The notes beneath the pieces are model-generated. The model ran no database searches, was not told the DNA's origin, and saw only the letters and a list, made by a program, of their open reading frames with translations. A program made the position numbers and the translations under genes. Shown piece by piece: positions 7,123 through 15,861 of a stretch of 64,000 nucleotides of DNA (position 1 is its first letter; every line of letters starts with the position of its first letter). The DNA is from Streptomyces parvus (lineage in GTDB: Bacteria; Actinomycetota; Actinomycetes; Streptomycetales; Streptomycetaceae), in the NCBI RefSeq assembly GCF_014648875.1, contig NZ_BMRY01000007.1, forward strand, positions 366,627 through 430,626. The letters run 5' to 3'.

Positions 7123-9342
7123 GTGAGCGCCGAACCGATCGCGAACCTGCTCGGGCCCGTGCGGGGCCCCACACCCCCGCGCAGGTTCGGCCGCTTCGTG
7201 CCGGTGTTCGCCTTCCTGCTGGCCGTCCTGTGCGTGAGCACGGTCGCGCTCACCGCGACCGTCCGCTCCACGGCCGCATCGCCCGGCTTCTACCAGGCGG
7301 TGCTGGACGAGGAGTCGGCCTACGACCGCCTCTACGGCGAGGTGCTCGTCGATCCGGAGATCTCGCCGGTCACCCGCGATCTGCTGGCGCATCTGCCCGT
7401 TCCCGAGGCGCTGGTGACCTCGAACATCAAGGTCGTGCTGCCGCCCGCCACGGTCCGGGCCCTCACCGACCAGCAGATCGACGCGGTGACCGGCTATCTG
7501 CGCGGCGACCGGGACGAGCTGCGGCTGACCGTCGACCTGGCCCCGGTTCTGGAGAACCTCGCCGATCTCGCGCGCGTCTACTTCGGCGACCTGGTGGCCA
7601 ACGTGCAGGGCCGGGACCAGCCGGACTTCGAGCGGTTCACCGCCGATCTGGCATCGGGGCTCGACGACCTCAAGGAGGGCCGGGCCCCCGAGCTGCCCAG
7701 GCTGCCGCTCACCGAGGACCAGGCCGACCGCGCCGCCGAAGCCCTCCTCACGGCGGTACCGGAGGGGCAGCGGACGGCGCTGCGCCCCGAGATCGAGGTG
7801 GCGCTCGGCGAGGGGGACGTGGCGACCGCGCTGGCCGCCACCGCCGCCGCCGTGCTCTCCGACGGCTCCCGCAGCGCGGCCGCCGGCCTCCGCGCCACCC
7901 TCCAGGACGGCACGTGGGACCTCACCGGCACCCTGACCGCCGCAGGCGCGGACCTCACCGCTCTGGAACAGGCTCGCGACACCATCAGGTTCCTGACCCT
8001 CCTCCAGGTCATCGCCATCACCCTCGCGCTCGCCGCCCTCGCGACCCTCTGGTTCACCGGCCCCGCCGCCCCGGCCCGCAGACTGATGCGGCTCGGTCAG
8101 GCGCTGGCCTGTGCGGGCGTCCTGACCGCCGCGGCCGTGTTCCTGGCCCGGCTGATCACCGGCGGGCGTCTTCTCGGCACACCGTCCTCGTGGGCCCCGA
8201 GCGTCACCTCCCTCGTCGACGATCTCCAGCGCAACGCCGTGAACCAGGCGGTGGCCACCGGTCTCGGCGCCGCCCTCACGGCCCTCGTCGGCGGCGTACT
8301 CCTCACGGGCGCGGGCTGGGCGCTGCTGGTGCGCCCCGACCGGATGCCGGCGCCGACCCCGACGGCCGTGCGGACGACGGCGGCGGGCGTGGCCTGTGCC
8401 GCACTGGCCGGCGTCCTGGTCGTGCCACCCGTGTTCGGTCCGTCCGCACCCCGCCAGTGCCTGGGCAGCAGCCGCCTGTGCGACCTGCGCTATGACGAAG
8501 CCGCCTACCTCACCTCGCACAACGCCATGTCCACCACCGCCGACCGGTTCATCGGCCCGCTTCAGGACCCCGACATCACCACCCAGCTCAACACGGGGGT
8601 CCGGGCCCTCCAGCTCGACACGTACCGCTGGGAGAGCCCCGAGGACATCGCCGCACGGCTCGATTCCCCCGAGTTCACCGCGGAGCAGCGGCGCCTGATC
8701 GCCGGGGCCGTCGACAAGGCAAACCCACCGCGCGAGGGCCTGTGGCTCTGCCACGGCGTCTGCCGCGCCGGGGCCATCGAGCTGGTCCCGGCCCTGGAGG
8801 ACATCGGCGACTGGCTGCGCGCCCACCCCACCGAGATCGTGACGCTCATCGTCCAGGACGACATCAGCGCCGAGGACACCGAGGAGGCCTTCCGCGCGGC
8901 CGGCCTGGACGACCTCCTGCACACCCCCGACGCGGACCCGGACGCCCCGTGGCCCACCCTGGAGGAGATGATCGACAGCGGCCGCAGGCTGGTGGTGTTC
9001 GCGGAGAAGGCCGACGGCCCGGCCCCCTGGTACCGCAACTTCTACCGGTACGGCATGGAGACCCCGTTCGCCTTCCGGAGCCCCTCCGAGATGACCTGCG
9101 CACCCCACCGGGGCGGCACGGGAAAGCAGCTCTTTCTGCTCAACCACTTCATCACGAACGCCGGCGGCAGCCGCCTGGACGCCGGTCGTGTCAATGCGCG
9201 CGACTGGGTCCTGGAGCGGACCCGGGCCTGCGAGGCGGAGCGCGGCAGCCAGGTCACCTTCATCGCCGTCGACTACACGACGATCGGCGACGCGCTGGGA
9301 GCGGTGAACGAACTGAACTCCCGCCGTAAGCAGGGCGACTGA
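7123..9342 (+). CDS. membrane-anchored PI-PLC-like phosphodiesterase
   Basis: The 739-aa protein has a membrane segment near residues 25-48, an extracytoplasmic helical region to about 285, then four more hydrophobic segments (about 288-435). A C-terminal TIM-barrel domain (about 455-739) has the PI-PLC X signature. LTSHNAMS carries the first catalytic His (about H466), LQLDTY follows, and WLCHGVC carries the second His (about H544). The fusion to a large membrane part is unusual. Bacterial PI-PLC-like enzymes cleave phosphodiesters of inositol or glycerophospholipids; the substrate here is unknown. GTG 7123 is the likely start. Confidence 0.75.
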   Translation: MSAEPIANLLGPVRGPTPPRRFGRFVPVFAFLLAVLCVSTVALTATVRSTAASPGFYQAVLDEESAYDRLYGEVLVDPEISPVTRDLLAHLPVPEALVTSNIKVVLPPATVRALTDQQIDAVTGYLRGDRDELRLTVDLAPVLENLADLARVYFGDLVANVQGRDQPDFERFTADLASGLDDLKEGRAPELPRLPLTEDQADRAAEALLTAVPEGQRTALRPEIEVALGEGDVATALAATAAAVLSDGSRSAAAGLRATLQDGTWDLTGTLTAAGADLTALEQARDTIRFLTLLQVIAITLALAALATLWFTGPAAPARRLMRLGQALACAGVLTAAAVFLARLITGGRLLGTPSSWAPSVTSLVDDLQRNAVNQAVATGLGAALTALVGGVLLTGAGWALLVRPDRMPAPTPTAVRTTAAGVACAALAGVLVVPPVFGPSAPRQCLGSSRLCDLRYDEAAYLTSHNAMSTTADRFIGPLQDPDITTQLNTGVRALQLDTYRWESPEDIAARLDSPEFTAEQRRLIAGAVDKANPPREGLWLCHGVCRAGAIELVPALEDIGDWLRAHPTEIVTLIVQDDISAEDTEEAFRAAGLDDLLHTPDADPDAPWPTLEEMIDSGRRLVVFAEKADGPAPWYRNFYRYGMETPFAFRSPSEMTCAPHRGGTGKQLFLLNHFITNAGGSRLDAGRVNARDWVLERTRACEAERGSQVTFIAVDYTTIGDALGAVNELNSRRKQGD

Positions 9343-9505
9343 CGGTACGGCTCCAGTGTCGGCGACACACGCGAGGCCGTCCGGCGTGGCCGCACCGGAA
9401 ACCCCGGGGAGAGCTGGAGGGGAGCGTGAGAGGCTACGTTCCCAGGGGCTCCACACCGTGCGGACGGAGCCGGACGACTGCCTACAGATCAGGAATTCAG
9501 TGCCC

Positions 9506-10486
9506 ATGACTCCTCCGAGCGACCCGGCACCGCACGGTGCCCCCGCCGCAGCACCGTCACCCGGCGGCGGATCCCCACAGAGGGGCGAGGGCCGTCTGCT
9601 GGCCGTGAGTGACCTGCACGCGGCGGTGACCGACAACAGGCCGATCGTCGAGTCCCTCCACCCGACGTCCGACGCCGACTGGCTGATCGTCGCCGGCGAC
9701 GTCGCGGAGCGCCCCGAGGAGATCCGGTGGGCGCTCCGGCTTCTCGCGGAACGCTTCGCCCATGTCATCTGGACCCCCGGCAACCACGAGCTGTGGACCG
9801 TGTCCAAGGACCCGGTCCAGCTGCGCGGCCAGGCCCGCTACGACCACCTCGTCGCGCTGTGCCGGGAGCTCGGCGTGACGACTCCCGAGGACCCCTTCCC
9901 GATCTGGCCGGGCCCCGACGGGCCCGTGGCGATCGCGCCGCTCTTCCTCCTGTACGACTACACCTTCCGCGCCCCGGGAACGCACACGAAGGAGGAGTCG
10001 CTCGCCGTCGCGCACGAGAGCGGCATCGTCTGCAACGACGAGTACCTCCTGCACCCCGACCCGTACCCGACGCGGGAGGACTGGTGCCGTGCCCGGGTCG
10101 CCGGGACCGCCCGCCGGCTCTCGGAGCACGACCCGCAGATACCCCTCGTCCTCGCCGGACACTGGCCGCTCGTCCGCGAACCCACGTCGGTGATGTGGTA
10201 CCCGGAGTTCGCCCAGTGGTGCGGCACCGAACTGACCGCCGACTGGCACCGCCGCTTCAACGTCACCGCCGTGGTCTACGGCCACCTCCACATCCCCCGT
10301 ACGACCTGGTACGACGGGGTGCGTTTCGAGGAGGTGTCCATCGGCTACCCCAGGGAGTGGCGCAAGCGGGGGCACCCGCGCGGCCTGCTGCGGCAGATCC
10401 TCCCGTACGAGGGTGAGCCCGCCCCGCCGGAGAAGGCCGGAACCGGGCCGTCCGCACAGCCGCGCACCACCGGAGGCGCCTCGTGA
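9506..10486 (+). CDS. metallophosphoesterase (calcineurin-like)
   Basis: The roughly 326-aa protein carries the full calcineurin-like set: AVSDLHA (DxH), IVAGDVAE (GD), TPGNHELW (GNHE), LAGHWPL and VVYGHLHIPR (GHxH), which bind two metals. The substrate is unknown. A GTG at 9500 is an equally possible start. Its stop overlaps the start of the phosphopantetheinyl transferase by four bases, so the two are translationally coupled. The same pairing occurs in other Streptomyces, as far as I recall. Confidence 0.85.
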   Translation: MTPPSDPAPHGAPAAAPSPGGGSPQRGEGRLLAVSDLHAAVTDNRPIVESLHPTSDADWLIVAGDVAERPEEIRWALRLLAERFAHVIWTPGNHELWTVSKDPVQLRGQARYDHLVALCRELGVTTPEDPFPIWPGPDGPVAIAPLFLLYDYTFRAPGTHTKEESLAVAHESGIVCNDEYLLHPDPYPTREDWCRARVAGTARRLSEHDPQIPLVLAGHWPLVREPTSVMWYPEFAQWCGTELTADWHRRFNVTAVVYGHLHIPRTTWYDGVRFEEVSIGYPREWRKRGHPRGLLRQILPYEGEPAPPEKAGTGPSAQPRTTGGAS

Positions 10487-11205
10487 TCGAGCTGCTGCTG
10501 CCCGCCGACGTCTCCACGGCGGCCACCCGCGCGGAGACCGTCCCGGACGGAACCCTCTTCCCGGAGGAGGAGGCGTTGATCGCCAAGAGCGTCGCCAAAC
10601 GCAGGAACGATTTCGCGACGGCCCGCGCCTGCGCCCGGCGCGCCATGGCGGGACTCGGCCTGCCACCCGTGCCCGTACTCCACGGTCACCGGGGGAGACC
10701 TCTGTGGCCCGAGGGAATCGTCGGCACCCTCACCCACTGCACCGGATACCGGGCGGCCGCACTGGCCCGGGCGACGGACGTGCTGTCGCTCGGCATCGAC
10801 GCCGAGCCGCACGGCCCGCTCCCCACCGGCGTAAGGGAGTTGGTGACCCTGCCCGCCGAACGTGAGCGGATCGGTCCGCCCGCGCCGGAGGGCACGGGCG
10901 AGATCCACTGGGACCGCATCCTGTTCAGTGCCAAGGAGAGCGTCTTCAAGACCTGGTATCCGGTCGCCGGTGTGGAACTCGACTTCACCGAGGCGGATCT
11001 GACGTTCCATCGCACGGACGCTCCGTCTCCGGGGAGCGGCGACGGCTCCCCGGTCCCCGCCGCCGAGGGCACCTTCACCGCCCGTCTGCTGCTCACCGAC
11101 CCGGCCCTGCCGACGACGCTGCACGGGTGCTGGCGGGTCGAGGACGAGATCGTCGTCACGGCGGTGCTGGTCAGGCCCGACTGGCGGGAGCACGACGGGA
11201 TGTGA
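10483..11205 (+). CDS. 4'-phosphopantetheinyl transferase (Sfp/EntD type)
   Basis: The 240-aa protein moves the phosphopantetheine arm of CoA to carrier-protein serines. Seen motifs are GTLTHCTGY (substrate region), LGIDAEPHG with the Mg-binding Asp and Glu near residue 107, and FSAKESVFKTWYP, the W/F-x-x-KE-x-x-x-K signature of Sfp enzymes. The length fits the EntD/NpT branch. Start GTG 10483 overlaps the upstream stop (GTGA). As a stand-alone gene it could serve several polyketide or peptide pathways. Confidence 0.9.
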   Translation: MIELLLPADVSTAATRAETVPDGTLFPEEEALIAKSVAKRRNDFATARACARRAMAGLGLPPVPVLHGHRGRPLWPEGIVGTLTHCTGYRAAALARATDVLSLGIDAEPHGPLPTGVRELVTLPAERERIGPPAPEGTGEIHWDRILFSAKESVFKTWYPVAGVELDFTEADLTFHRTDAPSPGSGDGSPVPAAEGTFTARLLLTDPALPTTLHGCWRVEDEIVVTAVLVRPDWREHDGM

Positions 11206-11208
11206 CGG

Positions 11209-11799
11209 TCATTCGGCCGGGGGAGCGGTGAGGGGGCGCCCGAGCCCCACGTTCCACCGGCCGGAGCGCCCGCTGAGTTCGGTCAGCGTCAACGGCGCGA
11301 CGTCCAGCCGCCAGAACGCCTCCGGAGGCAGCCGCAGGCCGTGGACGACCGCCGCCCGGACGACGGCGGCCTCGGCCACGGCCAGGAAGCTTGCGCCGGG
11401 TGCGTCCGGTCCGCCGAGGGAGTCCAGCCACGCCCCGGTCCTCGTCACCAGGTCGCGCAGCGACTCGCCGCCGTGCGGAGCCGCCGACGGGTCGCCGAGC
11501 CAGGCGGCCACCTCGGCGGGTTCGGAGGCGGCCACTTCGTCGAGGCGGCGGCCGGCCCAGCCCGCCAGGTCCCAGCCGCCCAGGGCCGGTTCGGTCCGGG
11601 CCGCCAGGCCGAGGGCCTCGGCGGTCTCGCGGCACCGGCCGGAGGGGCCGCTCAGTACGAGCCCGGTGGCCGGCACCGCACCGGCGGCGGCCCGCGCACT
11701 CTCCCGGCCGGACCGGTCCAGCGGGGAGTCGCCGTCGAAGCGGGCCTCCCGCAGCGCCGCGTTCATCGCCGGTGAGATCAACATCACCCGTACTGTCAT
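11209..11799 (-). CDS. histidine phosphatase-like protein lacking both catalytic histidines
   Basis: The 196-aa protein has the order of the histidine phosphatase superfamily. The N-terminal RHG reads as ISPAMN, the Arg motif is kept in SGPSGRCRETA, HGGESLRDL resembles the GES turn, and the C-terminal THGG reads as VAEAAVV. The phosphoenzyme His and the second His are thus both gone, so phosphatase activity is unlikely and a binding role is more plausible. Its start (ATG 11799) is divergent from the cobalamin-riboswitch cbtBA operon. Homologues beside cbtA in Streptomyces suggest a cobalt/B12 link (inference). Confidence 0.7.
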   Translation of the reverse strand: MTVRVMLISPAMNAALREARFDGDSPLDRSGRESARAAAGAVPATGLVLSGPSGRCRETAEALGLAARTEPALGGWDLAGWAGRRLDEVAASEPAEVAAWLGDPSAAPHGGESLRDLVTRTGAWLDSLGGPDAPGASFLAVAEAAVVRAAVVHGLRLPPEAFWRLDVAPLTLTELSGRSGRWNVGLGRPLTAPPAE

Positions 11800-11884
11800 G
11801 TCCCTGCTCTCGCATCCGCACCAGGGGTCCCGCAGCCCTGTCGCCCCAAGGAATCCGCCCTCCGTGACGCTGCACATTGGACCA

Positions 11885-12025
11885 TGGCGGTGCCTGCGTG
11901 CAGGCGGTATGGTCACGTCGACCATGACGAGGGTGGGACGGAAGACCGGTGGGAATCCGGCACGGTCGCGCCACTGTGGACCCGCCTTCGGGCGGGCGAG
12001 TCAGACCCGGCACCTTCGTCCGAGG
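11885..12025 (+). ncRNA. cobalamin riboswitch
   Basis: The core reads GGGACGGAAGACCGGTGGGA, then ATCCGGCACGGTCGCGCCAC and TGTG. This matches the conserved cobalamin-aptamer string (GGTG..AATCC..GC.G.C.CGC.ACTGTG). It is followed by a GC hairpin (CCCGCCTTCGGGCGGG) and a GAGTCAGACC element like the B12-box end. It sits 40 bases upstream of the cbtB ribosome site, so B12 likely represses cbtBA. Outer borders are approximate. Confidence 0.85.
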
Positions 12026-12065
12026 CACCACGACAGGGACGCGTGTTCCCACAGGAGGTTCTGCC

Positions 12066-12281
12066 ATGGCACAGTCCGCCGTTCCCGCGACGGGGACATC
12101 CGAGATCACTCCGATCTCGGCGAAGGCCCTTGCCCCTTGGGCGGTCTTCTTCGGCATTCTCATGCTCGTCCTGCTGTACTTCGTCGGCGCCGAACAGGGC
12201 GCCACCGCACTCGTCTCGGGCGAAGGCGTCCACGAGTGGGTTCACGACGGCCGTCACCTGCTCGGCTTCCCCTGCCACTGA
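12066..12281 (+). CDS. cbtB: cobalt transporter subunit CbtB
   Basis: The 71-aa protein has one membrane helix (AVFFGILMLVLLYFVGA) and ends in HEWVHDGRHLLGFPCH, the His/Cys-rich metal-binding tail that defines CbtB. Together with CbtA it is a predicted B12-controlled cobalt importer. ATG 12066 follows an ACAGGAGG site. Its stop codon region is repeated downstream (see the repeat at 12273). Confidence 0.9.
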   Translation: MAQSAVPATGTSEITPISAKALAPWAVFFGILMLVLLYFVGAEQGATALVSGEGVHEWVHDGRHLLGFPCH

Positions 12282-12350
12282 GGCACGTGCCACTGAACAC
12301 GTGCCACTGAGGCACCTGCCACTGAGCACCTGCCCCTGAGGCACCTGAGG
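12273..12350 (+). repeat. degenerate tandem repeat of the cbtB stop region
   Basis: Units beginning TGCCACTGA or TGCCCCTGA start at 12273, 12288, 12302, 12317 and 12331, so the period alternates 15, 14, 15, 14. The first unit is the last two codons and stop of cbtB. Each unit brings a TGA. Confidence 0.8.
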
Positions 12351-12435
12351 AACCAGGCCCCGCCGGGGACATCATCCGCCGGGGAAACAGCGGACGCGGC
12401 CGGCAGCGGCAAGCAAGAGAAACCAGGAAACCATC

Positions 12436-13191
12436 GTGAACTCCATATCTGTCAGAGCCCTGCTCGTGCGCGGCATGCTCGCGGGCCTGATCGCGGGCGC
12501 GCTCGCGCTCGTCGTCGCCTACTTCCTCGGTGAGTCCCAGGTGGACGCGGCCATCGCCCTCGAAGAGGCCCACAGCCATGACCACGGCGGCGGCGAGGAA
12601 TTGGTCAGCCGCACCATGCAGGCCACCGGCGGGCTCGCCACCGGTGTGCTGGTCTTCGGCGTCGCGGTGGGCGGGATCGCCGCCCTCGTGTTCTGTTACG
12701 CCCTGGGCCGCATCGGCGACTTCGGCCCCCGGGCCACCGCGGCGCTGGTCGCGGGCGCCGCCCTGCTCACGGTCTACGTCGTACCGTTCCTCAAGTACCC
12801 GGCGAACCCGCCCGCCGTCGGCAACCCGGACACCATCGGCAAGCGCACCACCCTGTTCTTCCTGATGGTCGCCCTCAGTGTGCTGCTGGCCGTCGCCGCC
12901 GTCATCATCGGCAAGCGGCTCGCACCCCGCCTGGGCAACTGGAACGCGAGCATCGCGGCCGTCGCCGGATTCGTCGTTCTGATCGGCCTCGCCTACGCCT
13001 TCCTGCCCTCCTTCGACGAGGTGGGCAAGGACTTCCCGGCGACGCTGCTGTGGGAGTTCCGTCTTTCGACGCTGGCGGTCCAGGCGACGCTGTGGAGTAC
13101 CTTCGGCGTCGTCTTCGGCTACCTCACCGAACGGCTTCTGACGCCCGCCGCGCGTGCGACGGCACCGCAGGCCGCGGGTGCGGTGAGCTGA
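12436..13191 (+). CDS. cbtA: cobalt transporter subunit CbtA
   Basis: The 251-aa integral membrane protein has about six hydrophobic segments. A His-rich loop (EEAHSHDHGGG, about residue 45) lies after the first helix, and YVVPFLKYPANPPAVG is the CbtA signature. Its predicted role is cobalt uptake for B12 synthesis with CbtB. GTG 12436 has an AGGAAA site. It lies 154 bases after cbtB in the same riboswitch-controlled unit and ends at the strong terminator at 13222. Confidence 0.88.
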   Translation: MNSISVRALLVRGMLAGLIAGALALVVAYFLGESQVDAAIALEEAHSHDHGGGEELVSRTMQATGGLATGVLVFGVAVGGIAALVFCYALGRIGDFGPRATAALVAGAALLTVYVVPFLKYPANPPAVGNPDTIGKRTTLFFLMVALSVLLAVAAVIIGKRLAPRLGNWNASIAAVAGFVVLIGLAYAFLPSFDEVGKDFPATLLWEFRLSTLAVQATLWSTFGVVFGYLTERLLTPAARATAPQAAGAVS

Positions 13192-13221
13192 GCCGCACCG
13201 ACGCACGCACGGACCCGCCCG

Positions 13222-13268
13222 CACGCGACAGAACCCGCCGGATGCTCCCCGGCGGGTTCTGTCGTGTG
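13222..13268 (+). terminator. strong terminator after cbtA
   Basis: Arms 13222-13241 and 13249-13268 pair over 20 bases with one mismatch (core GACAGAACCCGCCGG), with a 7-base loop. Confidence 0.85.
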
Positions 13269-13323
13269 CGGTCGGCTCCGAAGGGGGGGAGCGGTGGGGT
13301 GGCGATGTTCGGTGGCGGTGGGG

Positions 13324-13391
13324 TAGCGATCTTGATTAGCGTCGCTACGATCGAAAGGTAGCGTTGATAACGCATTGGTGTTAGCGTTGAT
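13324..13391 (+). promoter_or_regulatory. repeated TAGCG elements upstream of the SDR-tetR pair
   Basis: TAGCGTTGAT occurs exactly at 13359 and 13382 (23 bases apart). Variants TAGCGTCGCT and TAGCGATCTT lie at 13337 and 13324. This AT-richer patch 50 bases before the SDR start looks like a promoter with repeated operators, most likely for the TetR protein encoded in the same unit. Confidence 0.5.
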
Positions 13392-13442
13392 GTCATCGGG
13401 ATTCACGGAACGGCCGCGACCCCAGTCGCCAGGAGCGAAGCC

Positions 13443-14204
13443 ATGACCGAACAGTCCACAACCGCACCCGCATCCGCCCCCCGCAGGGTGGCCGTGGTCA
13501 CCGGAGGGTCCCGGGGCATCGGCCGTGAGAGCGCCGAACGCCTCGCCGCCGACGGCTTCGCGGTCGTCGTGAACTACGCGGGCAACCGGACCGAGGCGGA
13601 AGCGGCCGTCGCCGCGATCACCGCCGCGGGCGGTGAGGCGATCGCACGGCAGGCGGACGTGGCCGACGAGGTGGCCGTCGCCGCGCTCTTCGATGCCGCC
13701 GAGGAGGCGTTCGGCGGGATCGACGTGGTGGTGCACGCGGCGGCGGTCATGGCGCTCGCCCCGCTGGCCGAGCTCGAACTGGACACGCTCGACCGGATGC
13801 ACCGCACCAACATCCGGGGCACGTTCGTCGTCGACCAGCAGGCGGCACGGAGGCTGCGCGCGGGCGGGGCCATCATCAACTTCTCCAGCTCGGTGCTGTC
13901 GCTGTCCCTGCCCGGCTACGCCGCGTACGCCGCGACCAAGGGCGCCGTCGAGGCCGTGACTCTCATCCTCGCCCGGGAGCTGCGCGGCCGGGACATCACG
14001 GTCAACGCCGTGGCTCCGGGGCCGACCGCCACCGCGCTCTTCCTGGACGGCAAGGACGAGGAGACCGTGGCGCGGATGGCCGCCCAGCCGCCGCTGGAGC
14101 GGCTGGGGACCCCGCAGGACATAGCCGAGGTGGTCTCCTTCCTCGCCGGCCCGGCCCGCTGGGTCAACGGGCAGGTGCTGCGGGCCAACGGCGGCATCGT
14201 CTGA
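13443..14204 (+). CDS. SDR-family oxidoreductase
   Basis: The 253-aa classical short-chain dehydrogenase has VVTGGSRGIG for NAD(P) binding, HAAAV in place of the usual NNAG, the catalytic Ser in NFSSSVLSLS, and YAAYAATKGA with the Tyr and Lys. The end ANGGIV is typical. The substrate is unknown. It is followed eight bases later by a TetR regulator, so it is probably induced by a small molecule that this regulator senses. Confidence 0.88.
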   Translation: MTEQSTTAPASAPRRVAVVTGGSRGIGRESAERLAADGFAVVVNYAGNRTEAEAAVAAITAAGGEAIARQADVADEVAVAALFDAAEEAFGGIDVVVHAAAVMALAPLAELELDTLDRMHRTNIRGTFVVDQQAARRLRAGGAIINFSSSVLSLSLPGYAAYAATKGAVEAVTLILARELRGRDITVNAVAPGPTATALFLDGKDEETVARMAAQPPLERLGTPQDIAEVVSFLAGPARWVNGQVLRANGGIV

Positions 14205-14212
14205 GGGCTGCC

Positions 14213-14956
14213 GTGCCGCTTGATAGCGTCCGTCCGGTGAGCACGAGTACCCGGACACGCATCCTGGAAGTGGCCGCCGCCCTGGTGAGGGAGTCGCCCG
14301 ACGGCGACATCTCCACGCGCGCCGTGTGCGAGGCGGCGAAGGTGGGCGCGCCGGCCCTCTACCGCCACTTCGGCGACAAGGAAGGGCTGCTGTCGGCCGT
14401 CGTCGACCACGGCTTCGAGAAGTACCTGGCGACGAAGAGGGAGCGCGGCGAGACGACCGACGCCGTGGAGGACCTGCGGCGCGGGTGGGACAGTCACGTC
14501 GCCTTCGCCCTCGACAACCGGAACCTCTACCGCCTGATGAACTCGCCGGCGATGCGCACGCCGCCCGCCGCGGCGCTGGAGTCCCACCGGATCCTGACCG
14601 GGGACCTCGAACGGGTCGCCGCCCAGGGCCGGATACGCGTCGCGCCCGAGCTGGCCGCCCAGATGATCATGTCTGCCAATGTGGGCGTGGCGCTGATGCT
14701 GGTGTCCCGTCCGGCGACGTTCGACGACATCGAGGTGTCCCACCGGGTGCGTGACGCGCTGTACGCCACGGTGCTCACGCCGAAGCCGGTGCAGGAGAAA
14801 TCGCCGAGCGCGTCGGCGGACGCCGAAGTCCCGACGGTGGCGGCCCGGTTGAGTGCCCTGTTGCGCAAGGAGCACGGGGCGGGTCTGAGCACCGCCGAGG
14901 CGACGCTGATGAAGGAGTGGCTCGACCGGGTCGCGAACGCTCGCCCGGAGACCTGA
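14213..14956 (+). CDS. TetR-family transcriptional regulator
   Basis: The roughly 247-aa protein has an N-terminal helix-turn-helix (ISTRAVCEAAKVGAPALYRHF, about residues 36-56) and a helical ligand-binding region behind it. The start may be GTG 14213 or GTG 14237; the second is closer to the usual TetR length before the HTH. It probably represses itself and the SDR through the repeats at 13324-13391. Confidence 0.85.
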   Translation: MPLDSVRPVSTSTRTRILEVAAALVRESPDGDISTRAVCEAAKVGAPALYRHFGDKEGLLSAVVDHGFEKYLATKRERGETTDAVEDLRRGWDSHVAFALDNRNLYRLMNSPAMRTPPAAALESHRILTGDLERVAAQGRIRVAPELAAQMIMSANVGVALMLVSRPATFDDIEVSHRVRDALYATVLTPKPVQEKSPSASADAEVPTVAARLSALLRKEHGAGLSTAEATLMKEWLDRVANARPET

Positions 14957-15072
14957 ACGGAGGCGTCGGGCAGGGAGGTTCTGGAGTCCGGGAGCCCTGG
15001 AGGCCGATAGCCGATAGCCGGGAGCCCGCGCGCCGAAGAGGCCGGGACCTCGGAGTTCTGACATCTCTGACA

Positions 15073-15750
15073 TCAGGGGGAGGCGTAGGGGGAGAGGGAG
15101 GGGGCGCCCTGGTCGCGCAGACCGTTCTCCATGCGGTGGGCCGCGTTTCCGATGATCCTTTCGAGGTTCTTCCGCACCTCGCGTTCCGTGCTGCCGTGCG
15201 GTGCGTACGCGGACACCGTGAGCACCAGGTCGCCGTTCCACAGGAGGAGGGTGCGGCCGGGGCGGCCCCCGTCGTCGGCCGGTAGCGCGTAGGCGGTGTC
15301 GTGCACCTTCTCGGGCCCGCGTCCGTGAGCGCGGTCGAGGTCCTCCTTGACGCGGTACGCGTGACGGGCGGGCTCGGAGTCCTCGTACACCGAGGCCGTG
15401 GCATGGAGTTTCCAGAACGCGCCGTCCGGCCCCTTGAGGTCCGCGAGGCAGCCGGTCCGCCGGTAGAGCGGCCGCGAGCCGTTCTCGCCGACGTCTTCCC
15501 GGGCGTCGGGGGAGGCGGAGTCCGTGGTGCTGCCGAGGGTGAAGCCCTCGGCGGGCGGTGAGTCCGTGAGGAGGTCGCACGGTCTGCCGGTCCAGCTGTG
15601 AGCGCCCGGCGGACGAGCGCTCAGCTCCGCGGCCTCCCCCTTCGTGCCGTCGTCGTCACCGCCGGAGCAGCCTGCCGAGGCCGCCACCGCCAGCCCGATG
15701 AGCGCGGCCGACCGCGCCCGGCGTAACGCGGCGCTCCTGGATCCCTTCAT
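15073..15750 (-). CDS. secreted lipoprotein, DUF3558-like
   Basis: The 225-aa protein has a basic start, a hydrophobic segment and the lipobox AASAGC (Cys about residue 28), then an Asp/Gly-rich linker. PCDLLTDSPPAEGFTLG near residue 57 resembles the start of DUF3558 lipoproteins, and a second Cys (RTGCLADL) probably pairs with the first. The function is unknown. ATG 15750 is used. Confidence 0.7.
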   Translation of the reverse strand: MKGSRSAALRRARSAALIGLAVAASAGCSGGDDDGTKGEAAELSARPPGAHSWTGRPCDLLTDSPPAEGFTLGSTTDSASPDAREDVGENGSRPLYRRTGCLADLKGPDGAFWKLHATASVYEDSEPARHAYRVKEDLDRAHGRGPEKVHDTAYALPADDGGRPGRTLLLWNGDLVLTVSAYAPHGSTEREVRKNLERIIGNAAHRMENGLRDQGAPSLSPYASP

Positions 15751-15811
15751 CCCCCACCCCTTCGTTCCGGAGATCTCATTGTCCGATGCTCGTACCGACG
15801 GGTAAAGGAGG

Positions 15812-15841
15812 CCGGGCCCGCACCGAAGGGTGCGGGCCCGG
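15812..15841 (-). terminator. terminator of the TPR gene
   Basis: A perfect 13-bp stem (CCGGGCCCGCACC / GGTGCGGGCCCGG) with a four-base loop lies 20 bases past the TPR stop. Confidence 0.75.
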
Positions 15842-15861
15842 GGGTGGTGTGGGGCGGCGGC

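Noticed and set aside
10483..11205. Phosphopantetheinyl transferase as a marker of an adjacent polyketide or peptide cluster
   Set aside because: No carrier-protein-containing synthase lies in the window. It is coupled to a metallophosphoesterase and looks like a stand-alone general enzyme.
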